Assembly: GCF_008369915.1 (NCBI RefSeq)
Contig: NZ_VSRN01000001.1
Location: forward strand, 6,258,501-6,322,500
Length of the DNA: 64,000 nt
From: Dyadobacter sp. UC 10
Lineage (GTDB): Bacteria; Bacteroidota; Bacteroidia; Cytophagales; Spirosomataceae
Reading direction: 5' to 3'
The notes beneath the pieces were generated by a model. The model did no database searches, had not been told where the DNA came from, and saw only the letters and a program-made list of their open reading frames with translations. The stretch's first letter is position 1. Each line of letters begins with the position of its first letter. The position numbers were made by a program, and so were the translations under genes. Positions 54,713 to 63,082 of the stretch are shown here, piece by piece.

Positions 54713-54933
54713 GAAAAAAGAGAGAACTTTGAGTCACTTTTGAAGGACTGATTGGGTAGCTGTGTTTCTCGAAGTTGTTTGGCATTGACCTTAAAACATA
54801 GCGGTCGCTGCCAGTCAGACATGGCACCAGCGAATTGAAATGCTTGTTTAAAGTCCACTTTGAGTGGATACCGATCATTACAGCCACACAGTAAAAGTGC
54901 TATTGCGATAAAAAAAATCATTTGGTTTTTCAT
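54700..54933 (-). CDS. Small lipoprotein, 77 aa
   Basis: ATG 54933: MKNQMIFFIAIALLLCGC with a lipobox (LLCGC) and mature start CNDRYPLKVDFKQAF. The rest is short and has no recognised domain; it ends KFSLFSQLP. The stop overlaps the 3' end of the convergent kinase by 13 bp. The frame is open to 54999, but the residues before ATG 54933 are not signal-like. Confidence 0.5.
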   Translation of the reverse strand: MKNQMIFFIAIALLLCGCNDRYPLKVDFKQAFQFAGAMSDWQRPLCFKVNAKQLRETQLPNQSFKSDSKFSLFSQLP

Positions 54934-55231
54934 ATTCGATGAGTATGACGCTGGCAAGTATTTATATTTGTTTTCTCGTAGAGAGACATGGGATGCCATC
55001 TAATCGTTGTATCATCGTGTCGTCAATCGAAAGAACCTTAAAAAAGACCGACACTTATTTTTACCAATGGCAACAGACCCAAAAACTAACGCTTTGTCAC
55101 ATACGCGCACAGTTTAGGTAGTTACCTCGTGGTTATAGGTACTAAATAAAAGCCACCTCAATTTCGAGTGCTCAGGATATGGTGGCGAGCGCCACACGTA
55201 TTACAACAGCGCCCCTTTCGGTTACTTAAAG

Positions 55232-55255
55232 TAGAATAATAGAGATATTATTCTA
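55232..55255. repeat. Perfect 10-bp inverted repeat
   Basis: TAGAATAATA (55232-55241) and TATTATTCTA (55246-55255) flank GAGA. No T-run follows, so an operator is as likely as a terminator. The rest of 54934-55783 contains no supported gene. Confidence 0.6.
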
Positions 55256-55865
55256 AATTTTATCACAGTATTTATTTTCGACTTATTTGGTCCCGATGAC
55301 TAATCGGCGGGTATTGGTTTAGTGATATTCCTTCCGGTCATTAACATCTCGCGACTTGGTGTACAGCAGGGCTATATGACCTCTCAGCTACATTCATTAC
55401 GGGGAGAAAATACTTTCAGACAACCCCGGTTTATCCAATATCTATGAATGCATTTACCCTGGTGCCCTACTGGATCAAAACAACCATGGTCGAACATGAA
55501 ACTAGCGCCCAAGCCTTGTGGAGCTGTTCTTCGACTTTGAACCGCCGATCAGGACATTTTCCCGCTTCTTTACTCTTTTCAACAGCCGCAGATGAAGGAC
55601 AGGGTTGGATTTTTTGAATAGCCGTCTGCTACGGCCTTCTTACTCCAACGTTTGCCCGGCTTCTCATGTCATAATTATGCCCTATAAGGATGATTTGATA
55701 ATAAATTATTAATATATGTTGTTTGTTTGTAACCATTGCTATACGTCGCATACAACTACTGCAAGGCGCAAAACGATCAAAAAGTACATAAATACGACCG
55801 TGGCTGTTGCACAACTAGCGGAGATTTCTGGTGAGTGAATTTTTCAATACGTAGCTCCCCGGAAT

Positions 55866-57383
55866 TTAGGAGATCAGCTCAAAGCGGTCAAAAGGCGTAG
55901 AGAATGTAGCACTATAGTGGCCTACGGCCTCTTTTGCGGCACTCTGCACCAGTTTTCTGTTGAATGTTTTGAGGTACTTTATAAGATTAAAGCATATGGC
56001 TGACATCAGCATGACCTTGTGGGCGGCAGCCTTTCCTAGAATATTGATTTTGCTTAACCCGTAATGATGAACCAGGCTTCCAAAGACCGGCTCTATTGTA
56101 CTCTGTCGCAGTCGCTTCATCTGTTTGCCTCGCCTGCTGTGTTGCCTTTCATGAGCTCGATAGTAATAATCTTCAAAGGTTGTTGTGAGTATTCTTTTAA
56201 ATAGGGACTTAGGGGTACAGGAATCTTTGAGAACGCAGGGAATGCAATCTTTTTTAGAAGCCCCGTAATTCTTTATAGGCAGTCCATCGGAAGTCCGGCC
56301 AAAGCCTTTAAATGGAATTTTCTTATTCATTGTGCAGATAAAAACATCCTCTTGCCTGTCGTAGGTGACCCATTCCCTTTCCAGTTTGTACTTTTCAAAA
56401 ACAGGTATCCATGCTGTGATATTCCGTAGTTCCAAGTATTCATAATTGTAACCGTTGGAGTAACCGCCATCTGCTAGCAGCTCTGTCATGCACAATTCAT
56501 TCACCTTTAGTCGGCTTTCGACCTTTTCAGTCATGGCTGGCAAATACTGACTATCTCTTCCATCCGCAAAATCTGCCTGTATATGGCTGATTACCCCTTG
56601 GCCTGTATCGACTGCCATACTACATTGATAGTTGAGTTTTCTTGCTTTGCCAGGCTTTACTGAAATCCGTGCATCTGGATCGTGGGAATTGTGTGTCTTA
56701 TTGCTGAATAGCTGTGCTCTTTCATGCGCGGCACCACTGGCACTAACAGGATTCTCGCGAAGTTTTTCCTGGTGAGATTTCATGCGCCTGAGATAATGCG
56801 GCGGTGCAGTTATTAACCCGGCGGGCGAAGTTATGCCAGTGCTTGTCTGCTGCTGATTTTCAGCATTAACATGCTCAAAGTGGTTCTCGACAGATTGAAA
56901 TGGCCTTTTCAACTCAAGACTTTCCATTGAGGCATTAGCTTTGATCGGAGCGGAATCTAGGGCCTGAGTATGTCCACTGACCATGCCTTTATCAACGGAC
57001 ATGCTGAAAACCTTATCGAACAGGCTTTCAAAAACCGAGGAAGGATATAGCTGCCTAGTCCTGCTAATAGTCGAATGCCACGGTAGTGACTCGTCAATAT
57101 CGTAGCCTTAGAAGTATAGAATGTCCATCCTCATTGAGCAGTGTTCTATCAGGTGCCGGTCCGATGTGATGTTTTCCAGGTAACCTGTCAGCATCAATTT
57201 GAAGAATACCACCGGATCGATCGATGGGTTGCCGGTCTTGCCATACAGTTCGCTGGTGTCCCTGTATAGAAACTGCAGATCGATCGCTTCTCCAAGCCTC
57301 CGATAGAAATTTTCCTTTGGAATACGATCTGAAAGTCAGAAGCTGACAAACAGCTTTTCCGAGTAATTTTTCTTTTCTTGCAT
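55866..57383 (-). pseudogene. IS1182-family transposase with two nonsense codons
   Basis: A single frame from ATG 57383 (QEKKNYSEKLFVSF) to the stop at 55866, about 505 codons, is broken by TGA at 57336-57338 and TAA at 57108-57110. Between the stops it reads LSDRIPKENFYRRLGEAIDL and later GNPSIDPVVFFKLMLTGYLE, a DUF772-type N-terminus. After the second stop comes GYDIDESLPWHSTISRTRQL and the DDE catalytic domain, with DSAPIKANASMESL, ADGGYSNGYNYEYL and STIEPVFGSLVHHYGLSKI. There is no frameshift. The 378-residue intact part from 57002 could be translated but lacks the N-terminal DNA-binding region. Confidence 0.9.
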
Positions 57384-57444
57384 TCCTGAAGATACAAAAT
57401 TTCACGTTGACAATGAAGTGTTTAATTTGATCTATTCAACTAAA

Positions 57445-57717
57445 ATGATAGGAAAATCACTTAATAAGGAGGTGTATAATTTAATATCAAAGTGCGAATC
57501 TCTGGGGTTAACTGAAAAAGAATTGCGTCGAGGCACGGTCACTTCTTAATGCAATGAAGTTGGTTTGGCATTCGATACCATCCTAACACAAATGTATGAA
57601 TACGACATTTTGATCGATTCGGAATTGTACCGTCAAATAGAAGCCATCGCCTACGGAATGTCATTGAACAGCGACGACTACGAATTTATGTTAAAACTGA
57701 TACGGCCTGCGAAGTAG
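57445..57717 (+). pseudogene. IS-internal accessory ORF (91 codons) with one nonsense codon
   Basis: The frame from ATG 57445 reads GKSLNKEVYNLISKCESLGL, TEKELRRGTVTS, then TAA (57547-57549). It continues in frame as CNEVGLAFDTILTQM, YEYDILIDSELYRQIEAIAYG and MSLNSDDYEFMLKLIRPAK to TAG 57717. The downstream 41-codon part also has its own ATG at 57592. Composition is that of a helical soluble protein. It lies inside the inverted repeats, opposite to the transposase. I know no function for it. Confidence 0.5.
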
Positions 57718-57968
57718 TCATCGCCATTACACCCAGACATAATATTCTAAGAGTTGTGCAACAGCCACGACCGTATAAATGTACACCAAAACGATAGCGG
57801 TTTTGTATTTGCCATATTGATCACCTAGTTCAAGGGTTAAGAAAAAAAGAAGTATTGTGAAACGCCACTAAAAATCAGGGCTCAACCTGTTTGAAAATAT
57901 GTATGCACCAAATTTCTCAAGTGAGCTGCTAATAATTTATTTGAAAGACAATACTCCTGATAACCGGA

Positions 57969-59141
57969 TCATAATTCCTCAATATGCTGCCTTAGCCTGT
58001 TAATATATGTCAATAGTAATTGTTTGTCCCGGTCTTCCACAGTATAGCTTTTAACCCTCAAACTGTTGGAAGAGATATCCACACGGTGCCGTGTTGCCAA
58101 ATAGGGCGCAACTGTTTCGAAAATGGCGGAAAGCGACCGAGAAACAATTATTTGTGACTGATCTGCCGCTTTGAATAACAACGCTAACTGATCAACAGTA
58201 AGATTACACAGAATCTTATCAGAAGTCTTCCTTGAAAGCTTATTGGAGTTACTAGTGTCTACCCTTTTGTTAAAGACTGTATTCTTTGATTGATATTCAA
58301 TTTCATAAATAAACCAGTTATTAACCGTCAGTCGGAGATCATCATATCGCAGATCATAAATCGCCTCTTTGAAAAACGGGATCTGGTTAAATGATTTTTG
58401 AAGGAATGCCAGTTGATGAAGCTTTTCCGATTGAGAATCAGCTTGTTTGAGTTGGCATATAAATTTAGACTCGAGGTATGTCACAAAGTTTGGCGAATTA
58501 AAATTTCTTTCAATCAACATAACTTCTAATTTGGAAAAACCACTTTCACGATCGTCGCCGTTCTGGCATTTTCCCAGAAGTTCAGTAATACTTTTCCAGT
58601 AGCTGACGCTTCGCAAAGTTATTTCGGGTCTGGTTTTATTGTAAAATATAGCATTGAATTCCTTAATCAATACGCTTGATAATAGCGGATCATCCCGAAG
58701 TATTAGGCAGTCTTCAAGCTTGTACAATTCGGGCATCCGGGTACTGAGATAATGCGCTTCCAGCCCTATATCCGGATCGATATCAGACCAATAACGATCT
58801 ATCATAAACGTGCACAATCCCATAAGAGAGGAAAGAACGCATTCCAGTGCTGATTTAAAATGAGGTGATTCATCGGGAACACGTTTGACCCTCGAAGCCG
58901 CACATTGAGTCAAAACCAGTATCGCTTTGAGATACTGATTTACAACACTTCGCACATGACGCTTCTTATTTCCCTGAAATCGGAAGAGCTTTAGATACGA
59001 GGTTAAGCGTTTTTTTTCGTCAGCAGCTTTTTCAATTATGAATTGCGATTGATGCAAGTCTAATTTTGCAACATCGGTATTCTCAGGATCAAGATTGGAG
59101 ACCATCTGGTCGAACCAATCAAGCACATATTCTTGCTCCAT
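57969..59141 (-). CDS. Conserved-looking helical protein with RteC-like C-terminus (mobile-element type), 390 aa
   Basis: ATG 59141 (MEQEYVLDWFDQM). Largely helical; residues 300-390 (LTVDQLALLFKAADQSQIIV ... APYLATRHRVDISSNSLRVKSYT) follow the pattern of a C-terminal domain found in Bacteroidota conjugative-element proteins such as RteC. RteC activates excision in CTnDOT, but that is an analogy: the N-terminus is unlike it. No transmembrane segment. Four copies of a TACG...CGTA palindrome lie in its promoter region. It precedes the mobilisation genes on the same strand, so it likely belongs to the element. Confidence 0.5.
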   Translation of the reverse strand: MEQEYVLDWFDQMVSNLDPENTDVAKLDLHQSQFIIEKAADEKKRLTSYLKLFRFQGNKKRHVRSVVNQYLKAILVLTQCAASRVKRVPDESPHFKSALECVLSSLMGLCTFMIDRYWSDIDPDIGLEAHYLSTRMPELYKLEDCLILRDDPLLSSVLIKEFNAIFYNKTRPEITLRSVSYWKSITELLGKCQNGDDRESGFSKLEVMLIERNFNSPNFVTYLESKFICQLKQADSQSEKLHQLAFLQKSFNQIPFFKEAIYDLRYDDLRLTVNNWFIYEIEYQSKNTVFNKRVDTSNSNKLSRKTSDKILCNLTVDQLALLFKAADQSQIIVSRSLSAIFETVAPYLATRHRVDISSNSLRVKSYTVEDRDKQLLLTYINRLRQHIEEL

Positions 59142-59223
59142 GATAAATCTCAGTTTGCTATCGCGATGTAAACACCATGCTTTGGTGATATGCAGAACTC
59201 AAAGATTTAAATGGGGCCAACAA

Positions 59224-59316
59224 TACGAAAAAACTACTATTTTGACAGAAAAGCTCTACGCAAAAAGGCGTATTTAGGATACGCAAAACTACGTATCAGT
59301 TATAAAAACTGCGTAA
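59224..59316. promoter_or_regulatory. Cluster of TACGC-AAAA-CGTA palindromes upstream of the RteC-like gene
   Basis: TACGCAAAAAGGCGTA (59257-59272) and TACGCAAAACTACGTA (59280-59295) are 23 bp apart. Weaker relatives stand at 59224 (TACGAAAAAAACTACT-like) and 59301 (TATAAAAACTGCGTAA). The spacing of roughly two helical turns suggests co-operative dimer binding. They are 80-160 bp before the start at 59141 and directly behind the stop of the LuxR-type regulator. Confidence 0.6.
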
Positions 59317-60318
59317 TTAGCCACTTTCCCAAATGTCCAACCGGTTCAGCAACTCGACTCGGTTAGACACATCTAGTTTCTCAAAAATGTTCTGGATATG
59401 CTTACTTACGGTGCGCTCAGAGATATAAAGCTCATCGGCAATTACCTTGTAAGTTTTACCAACCTTTATTAAGCGTACAATTTCTTTCTCCCTGGCTGTA
59501 AGACCCACTGTATTCAAATTGATCTCAAACCGCTGAGCAGGAGAAATCCCGGTCGACTCTACCTGCTTGATCATCTGATCAATCAAATCCAGTTTCGATA
59601 AGGAGACTGGCCCGTCGCCACCTGTTAGCTTACTTAGCCTGTCGTATTCTTGCCGACTTTCCTGAATAGACCTTCTGATAAACAATACCGTGATCACTAT
59701 GAAGCCTAGGTTTGTCAATAAGGCCTCCGGGACCTGATGGATCCGAAAGAATGCAAAGAATGGAAGTGACGCCCAGGGTATCACAGCCATATACACGGCA
59801 GTTACTTCGAAAAACCTACGATCCTGGATGTCCTTTCGATATTTTGCCTGTATTGACCGCTGAATGGTATACAAAAGGACGAGCGCATACCCGGCGGGAA
59901 TCACCATTCCGTAGTTGATTGCCGTGTCAATGTCACCTCCAAATATGAATTTACCAGGGAATATGACCGCAAACGGCAAAAGGATAAATAGCGGAACGCC
60001 GTATAAAGCATGCCATCGCAAACGGGTTAGATCAAATGCCTTGTAAAAGTAATATGGAAAATAAGCCCCCATCAAAAACCCCATCCCATAGGCTATCGCA
60101 TATTGAACAACCATTGGAGGGCTGTCAACATTTGGATCAGGAAAGAATCCACTAGCGGTATTCTTCAAAATCAAAAAAAGCAACAATCCTACATAGTAGA
60201 GCCTGCGCCTGTCTCGTGGGTGGGACAGGTAAAAAATAACTTGATACACGAACATGATAAGCTCGAGTATGATGAATGCAAGAGTTAAAACATGCATCTC
60301 TGTACCCCCAATCCGCAT
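59317..60318 (-). CDS. Membrane-anchored LuxR-type regulator (seven-helix N-terminus)
   Basis: 333 residues, or 326 from the internal ATG 60297. About seven hydrophobic helices occupy residues 8-230 (LTLAFIILELIMFVYQVIFY first, LLTNLGFIVITVLFI last). The LuxR HTH lies at 270-328: LTAREKEIVRLIKVGKTYKVIADELYISERTVSKHIQNIFEKLDV. Such fusions sense a signal in the membrane and act on DNA from there. The gene is 2 bp behind the acetyltransferase stop and thus co-transcribed. A natural target is the palindrome cluster just downstream. Confidence 0.88.
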   Translation of the reverse strand: MRIGGTEMHVLTLAFIILELIMFVYQVIFYLSHPRDRRRLYYVGLLLFLILKNTASGFFPDPNVDSPPMVVQYAIAYGMGFLMGAYFPYYFYKAFDLTRLRWHALYGVPLFILLPFAVIFPGKFIFGGDIDTAINYGMVIPAGYALVLLYTIQRSIQAKYRKDIQDRRFFEVTAVYMAVIPWASLPFFAFFRIHQVPEALLTNLGFIVITVLFIRRSIQESRQEYDRLSKLTGGDGPVSLSKLDLIDQMIKQVESTGISPAQRFEINLNTVGLTAREKEIVRLIKVGKTYKVIADELYISERTVSKHIQNIFEKLDVSNRVELLNRLDIWESG

Positions 60319-60320
60319 TG

Positions 60321-60923
60321 CTATTGACCATTTCTGATAAAAAAAAGATTATATCCAAAGTTTAGCTGGTTGTACACATCTAATCCAAACTTGCTATACC
60401 AGGGGATATTTTTCATAGTGGAAGTCTCAAGATAAACCGGCCTTTTCATACGCTCTGCCTCCGATAACAGCTCGGACATTAATTTCCTGCCGATGCCGGT
60501 GTTTTGGTTTTCAGGATTCACTCCTATAAACCATAAATAGAAAATTTGAGATGATGGATAGTTACTGGAAATCTCTTTTTCCCGGCGAATAGCTTTACCA
60601 ATATTACCCAAACCGATTGCGTTGAAAATGAGTTTAACTTCAAGCAGAGTTGACCGGAAGGTGGCCCTTTTCTTCTCGGGAAACGACACGAGGGCGCACC
60701 CTTTTTTATCCTCAGAAAGGTAGACCTTCCCAAAAAGCCTGCATGTCTCGAAGGAATAATCCATCAAAGCGCGGATCCGATTTAGCCTTCGATGGTCGTT
60801 TGGAATGAGGTAATTTACACTTTGATTGTCTTGAAAAGACTTGGTAAGGATGTCGACGATGATGCTTTTTTCTGATGGTGTCGCTTCTCTCATTATTGGA
60901 AAATTTGGTGAGACAAAATCCAT
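60321..60923 (-). CDS. GNAT-family N-acetyltransferase
   Basis: 200 residues (ATG 60923; ATG 60893 would start at the core MREATPSE). The acetyl-CoA loop is IGVNPENQNTGIGRKLMSEL near residue 135. The next strand and helix are PVYLETSTMKNIPWYSKFGL. The substrate is unknown; similar enzymes acetylate amines or antibiotics. It is the first gene of the two-gene operon with the membrane LuxR regulator. A short palindrome TACGAAACACGTA lies 38 bp upstream. Confidence 0.85.
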   Translation of the reverse strand: MDFVSPNFPIMREATPSEKSIIVDILTKSFQDNQSVNYLIPNDHRRLNRIRALMDYSFETCRLFGKVYLSEDKKGCALVSFPEKKRATFRSTLLEVKLIFNAIGLGNIGKAIRREKEISSNYPSSQIFYLWFIGVNPENQNTGIGRKLMSELLSEAERMKRPVYLETSTMKNIPWYSKFGLDVYNQLNFGYNLFFIRNGQ

Positions 60924-60959
60924 TTTTCAAGAGGGGGCAGCACGAACATAGACAAAATT

Positions 60960-60974
60960 TTACGAAACACGTAA
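60960..60974. promoter_or_regulatory. Palindrome TTACG-AAACA-CGTAA upstream of the acetyltransferase
   Basis: Perfect 5-bp arms around a 5-base centre, 37 bp before ATG 60923. Its arms recall those of the palindromes at 59257 and 59280, with a shorter centre. Confidence 0.5.
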
Positions 60975-61083
60975 AGTAACAATTACAAATTTGTGCGAAT
61001 AATTTACATTTTAGGCGCTATGGAAGGCATACTACGCTGATTATCAGGTAAATTTCTAAACCACTTTTAGGTACGCATGGCAC

Positions 61084-63078
61084 TCATTCTGCCGTCCTAT
61101 TGATCAATAAATGTCTCAAGTCCGGATCTTCCATTATTCTTTCCATTTCCGAGCTAACGATATTTTGAACATCAAGCTTGATCTGCAAGTAATTTTGCTG
61201 GACAATTTGCGTAGTGATTTGACGGAAAATCGGTAGCTCAGAGCGCTTTTTGTTTTCTTCTTGTATTCGCTTGTTGTCGACTGTAAACTGCGAGTGAAAG
61301 CCTTTCAAATCGATCCTTTGATCCGGATTGTCTGCTACAAATCCGACGAATTCACCAGAGCTCAATGACGAAATTGTAGATGGTGGGATTGCTGAATCGA
61401 GCTGCTGCGACTTGCTTACAGAAGTGTCCATTCTATTGATAGACAAACTCGTTCGTCCTTGCAGGATCTTTCCGAACCGATCAGACAATTGCTTGGCGGT
61501 TTCACCGCTAACCTGGCCACTAATTACATTTCCCGTAATGTTCATGATCACATCCGCATATTCCCTGCCATAGTCCTTTTTTAACTGGCTAAAATCTTGT
61601 ATCCCAATAGTTGTTGCAACCCTGTTAGACCTTGCCGTGGCAATTAAAGTATCCATACTATTGAGATAAATAGTCGGAAACTCATCAAAAACAAGGCTAC
61701 TTTTAAGCTTGCCTGGCTGGTTGACAAGCTTCACAAGCCGGGTGATGTATAGTGACAGGACTGCCCCGTATGTCTGGATTTTTTGTGGGTTATTTCCCAT
61801 ACAAAGAATCTTCGGCGCCATAGGATCATTGATGTCCAGTGTGAAATCATTGCCTGACAAAACATAATATAACTGTGGAGAGGCAAGTCGGGCAAGAGCT
61901 ATTTTCGGAGATGCAATTTGACCTTCGAGCTGCTGCATAGCATCATTGAGATATGCTGTTACAAATGGATTTATAAATACCTCGATCTCCTTTTCAGCAC
62001 GAAGAATTGTAAATAACTGATCATAATCCATCTGCATCAGCTCAATGACATGCGGGAGAGAACAAAACTCACCATCCTGATATTTCCGCAAAAACCAGAT
62101 AATCGCAGTTATAAAGTTGATAGAAGACTCGACAAAAAAGTCGCCCTGCTTTTTGATCCACTCCCGATTCAGACCTAGTAAGATCGTACGGGCAGATTCT
62201 ACCGCATCGGTGATATCAGTCATGCTTGCGCTGTCCAGGGGATTGCAACGATGGCTTCGTGAAAGATCATCGAAGTTGATGGTAAAGAACGCTGGTGGGA
62301 TGCTGTCACCTGCCTTATATTCTAACCAGGCATTATATGCCAAAACTGATAAATCACTATACTTGAAATCATAAATAAACATCGAAAATCCCTTGTCGAT
62401 ATGCTGTGATATAATACGGCGAAAGACAAAATGCGTCTTACCAGAACCCGGAGATCCACATACCAGTAGGCCCCTAAACGGATTGATAATATTGATCCAA
62501 CTGTGCCGGATTTTATTCCTGTACCGGTAACGTGCAGGGAGATTTATCGAATATTCGTTCCCGATGCAATCCTCAAATTGAGGGAAGGTTTCGTTCTCTT
62601 TATTAAAAATGTCAGTGCTCAATCGGGCGGTTATGATCTTTGAAAACTGGCTCCCACCAGAAAGGACAAGCAAAAAACCGATAGAACAAAACGTAATATA
62701 CAGGGCTGCAACAAGTGTGACGGCAAGATTAAACAGTAAGACTGTTGAGCTGAGAAAATAGATCAGCATTCCCAGAAATAGCCGCATCACGCCGTGTCTG
62801 ATTTCGATTTTCTCTTCCTTCTTCCCTTTGATCCCAATCAATGAAAGAACAAGAAATGCAAGTGCAATCAGCTTCGTTTTATTATGGAAGGAAAAGAGAC
62901 CAGACTTGATGATTTTCCCCAGCACCCTGTCCGATATTTCAGAAGTTAAATGCCACTCAAAGAAGGCATCATAACAAAAATAATAACAATGCAAGGCCAG
63001 AACAAGTAGGCTGACCATCCTGGTCATGTCTGTAATTTTGCGCAGACTGATGTCGTTGTCCCCGGTATTTGAAGCCAT
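61084..63078 (-). CDS. TraG/VirD4-like type IV coupling protein
   Basis: 664 residues from ATG 63078. The N-terminus has three or four membrane helices (MVSLLVLALHCYYFCYDAFF, LIALAFLVLSLIGI, FLSSTVLLFNLAVTLVAALYITFCSI). Walker A is GSPGSGKTHFVFRR near residue 207 and Walker B SLVFDEFPTIYLNSMDTLI near 460. The downstream IGIQDFSQLKKDYG and ITGNVISGQVSGETAKQLSDRFGK are the usual TraG/MobC-type signatures. It links the relaxase-bound DNA to a conjugation channel. It is 4 bp downstream of the relaxase; a longer start at 63153 would overlap that gene. Confidence 0.92.
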   Translation of the reverse strand: MASNTGDNDISLRKITDMTRMVSLLVLALHCYYFCYDAFFEWHLTSEISDRVLGKIIKSGLFSFHNKTKLIALAFLVLSLIGIKGKKEEKIEIRHGVMRLFLGMLIYFLSSTVLLFNLAVTLVAALYITFCSIGFLLVLSGGSQFSKIITARLSTDIFNKENETFPQFEDCIGNEYSINLPARYRYRNKIRHSWINIINPFRGLLVCGSPGSGKTHFVFRRIISQHIDKGFSMFIYDFKYSDLSVLAYNAWLEYKAGDSIPPAFFTINFDDLSRSHRCNPLDSASMTDITDAVESARTILLGLNREWIKKQGDFFVESSINFITAIIWFLRKYQDGEFCSLPHVIELMQMDYDQLFTILRAEKEIEVFINPFVTAYLNDAMQQLEGQIASPKIALARLASPQLYYVLSGNDFTLDINDPMAPKILCMGNNPQKIQTYGAVLSLYITRLVKLVNQPGKLKSSLVFDEFPTIYLNSMDTLIATARSNRVATTIGIQDFSQLKKDYGREYADVIMNITGNVISGQVSGETAKQLSDRFGKILQGRTSLSINRMDTSVSKSQQLDSAIPPSTISSLSSGEFVGFVADNPDQRIDLKGFHSQFTVDNKRIQEENKKRSELPIFRQITTQIVQQNYLQIKLDVQNIVSSEMERIMEDPDLRHLLINRTAE

Positions 63079-63082
63079 AGTT

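Larger units (their letters stand above)
55800..57768 (-). mobile_element. IS1182-family insertion sequence, inactive, with accessory ORF
   Basis: Terminal inverted repeats GTGGCTGTTGCACAACT (55800-55816) and its complement (57752-57768) bound a 1.97-kb element. Similarity with mismatches continues outward to 55784 and 57784. GACC occurs at both ends (55796-55799 and 57769-57772) and may be the 4-bp target duplication. Inside lie the transposase (minus strand) and a small frame (plus strand), each interrupted by stop codons, so the copy cannot move on its own. Confidence 0.8.

Noticed and set aside
57094..57405. Two separate small minus-strand genes
   Set aside because: They are out-of-frame readings of the transposase N-terminus; the true frame is intact apart from two stop codons.
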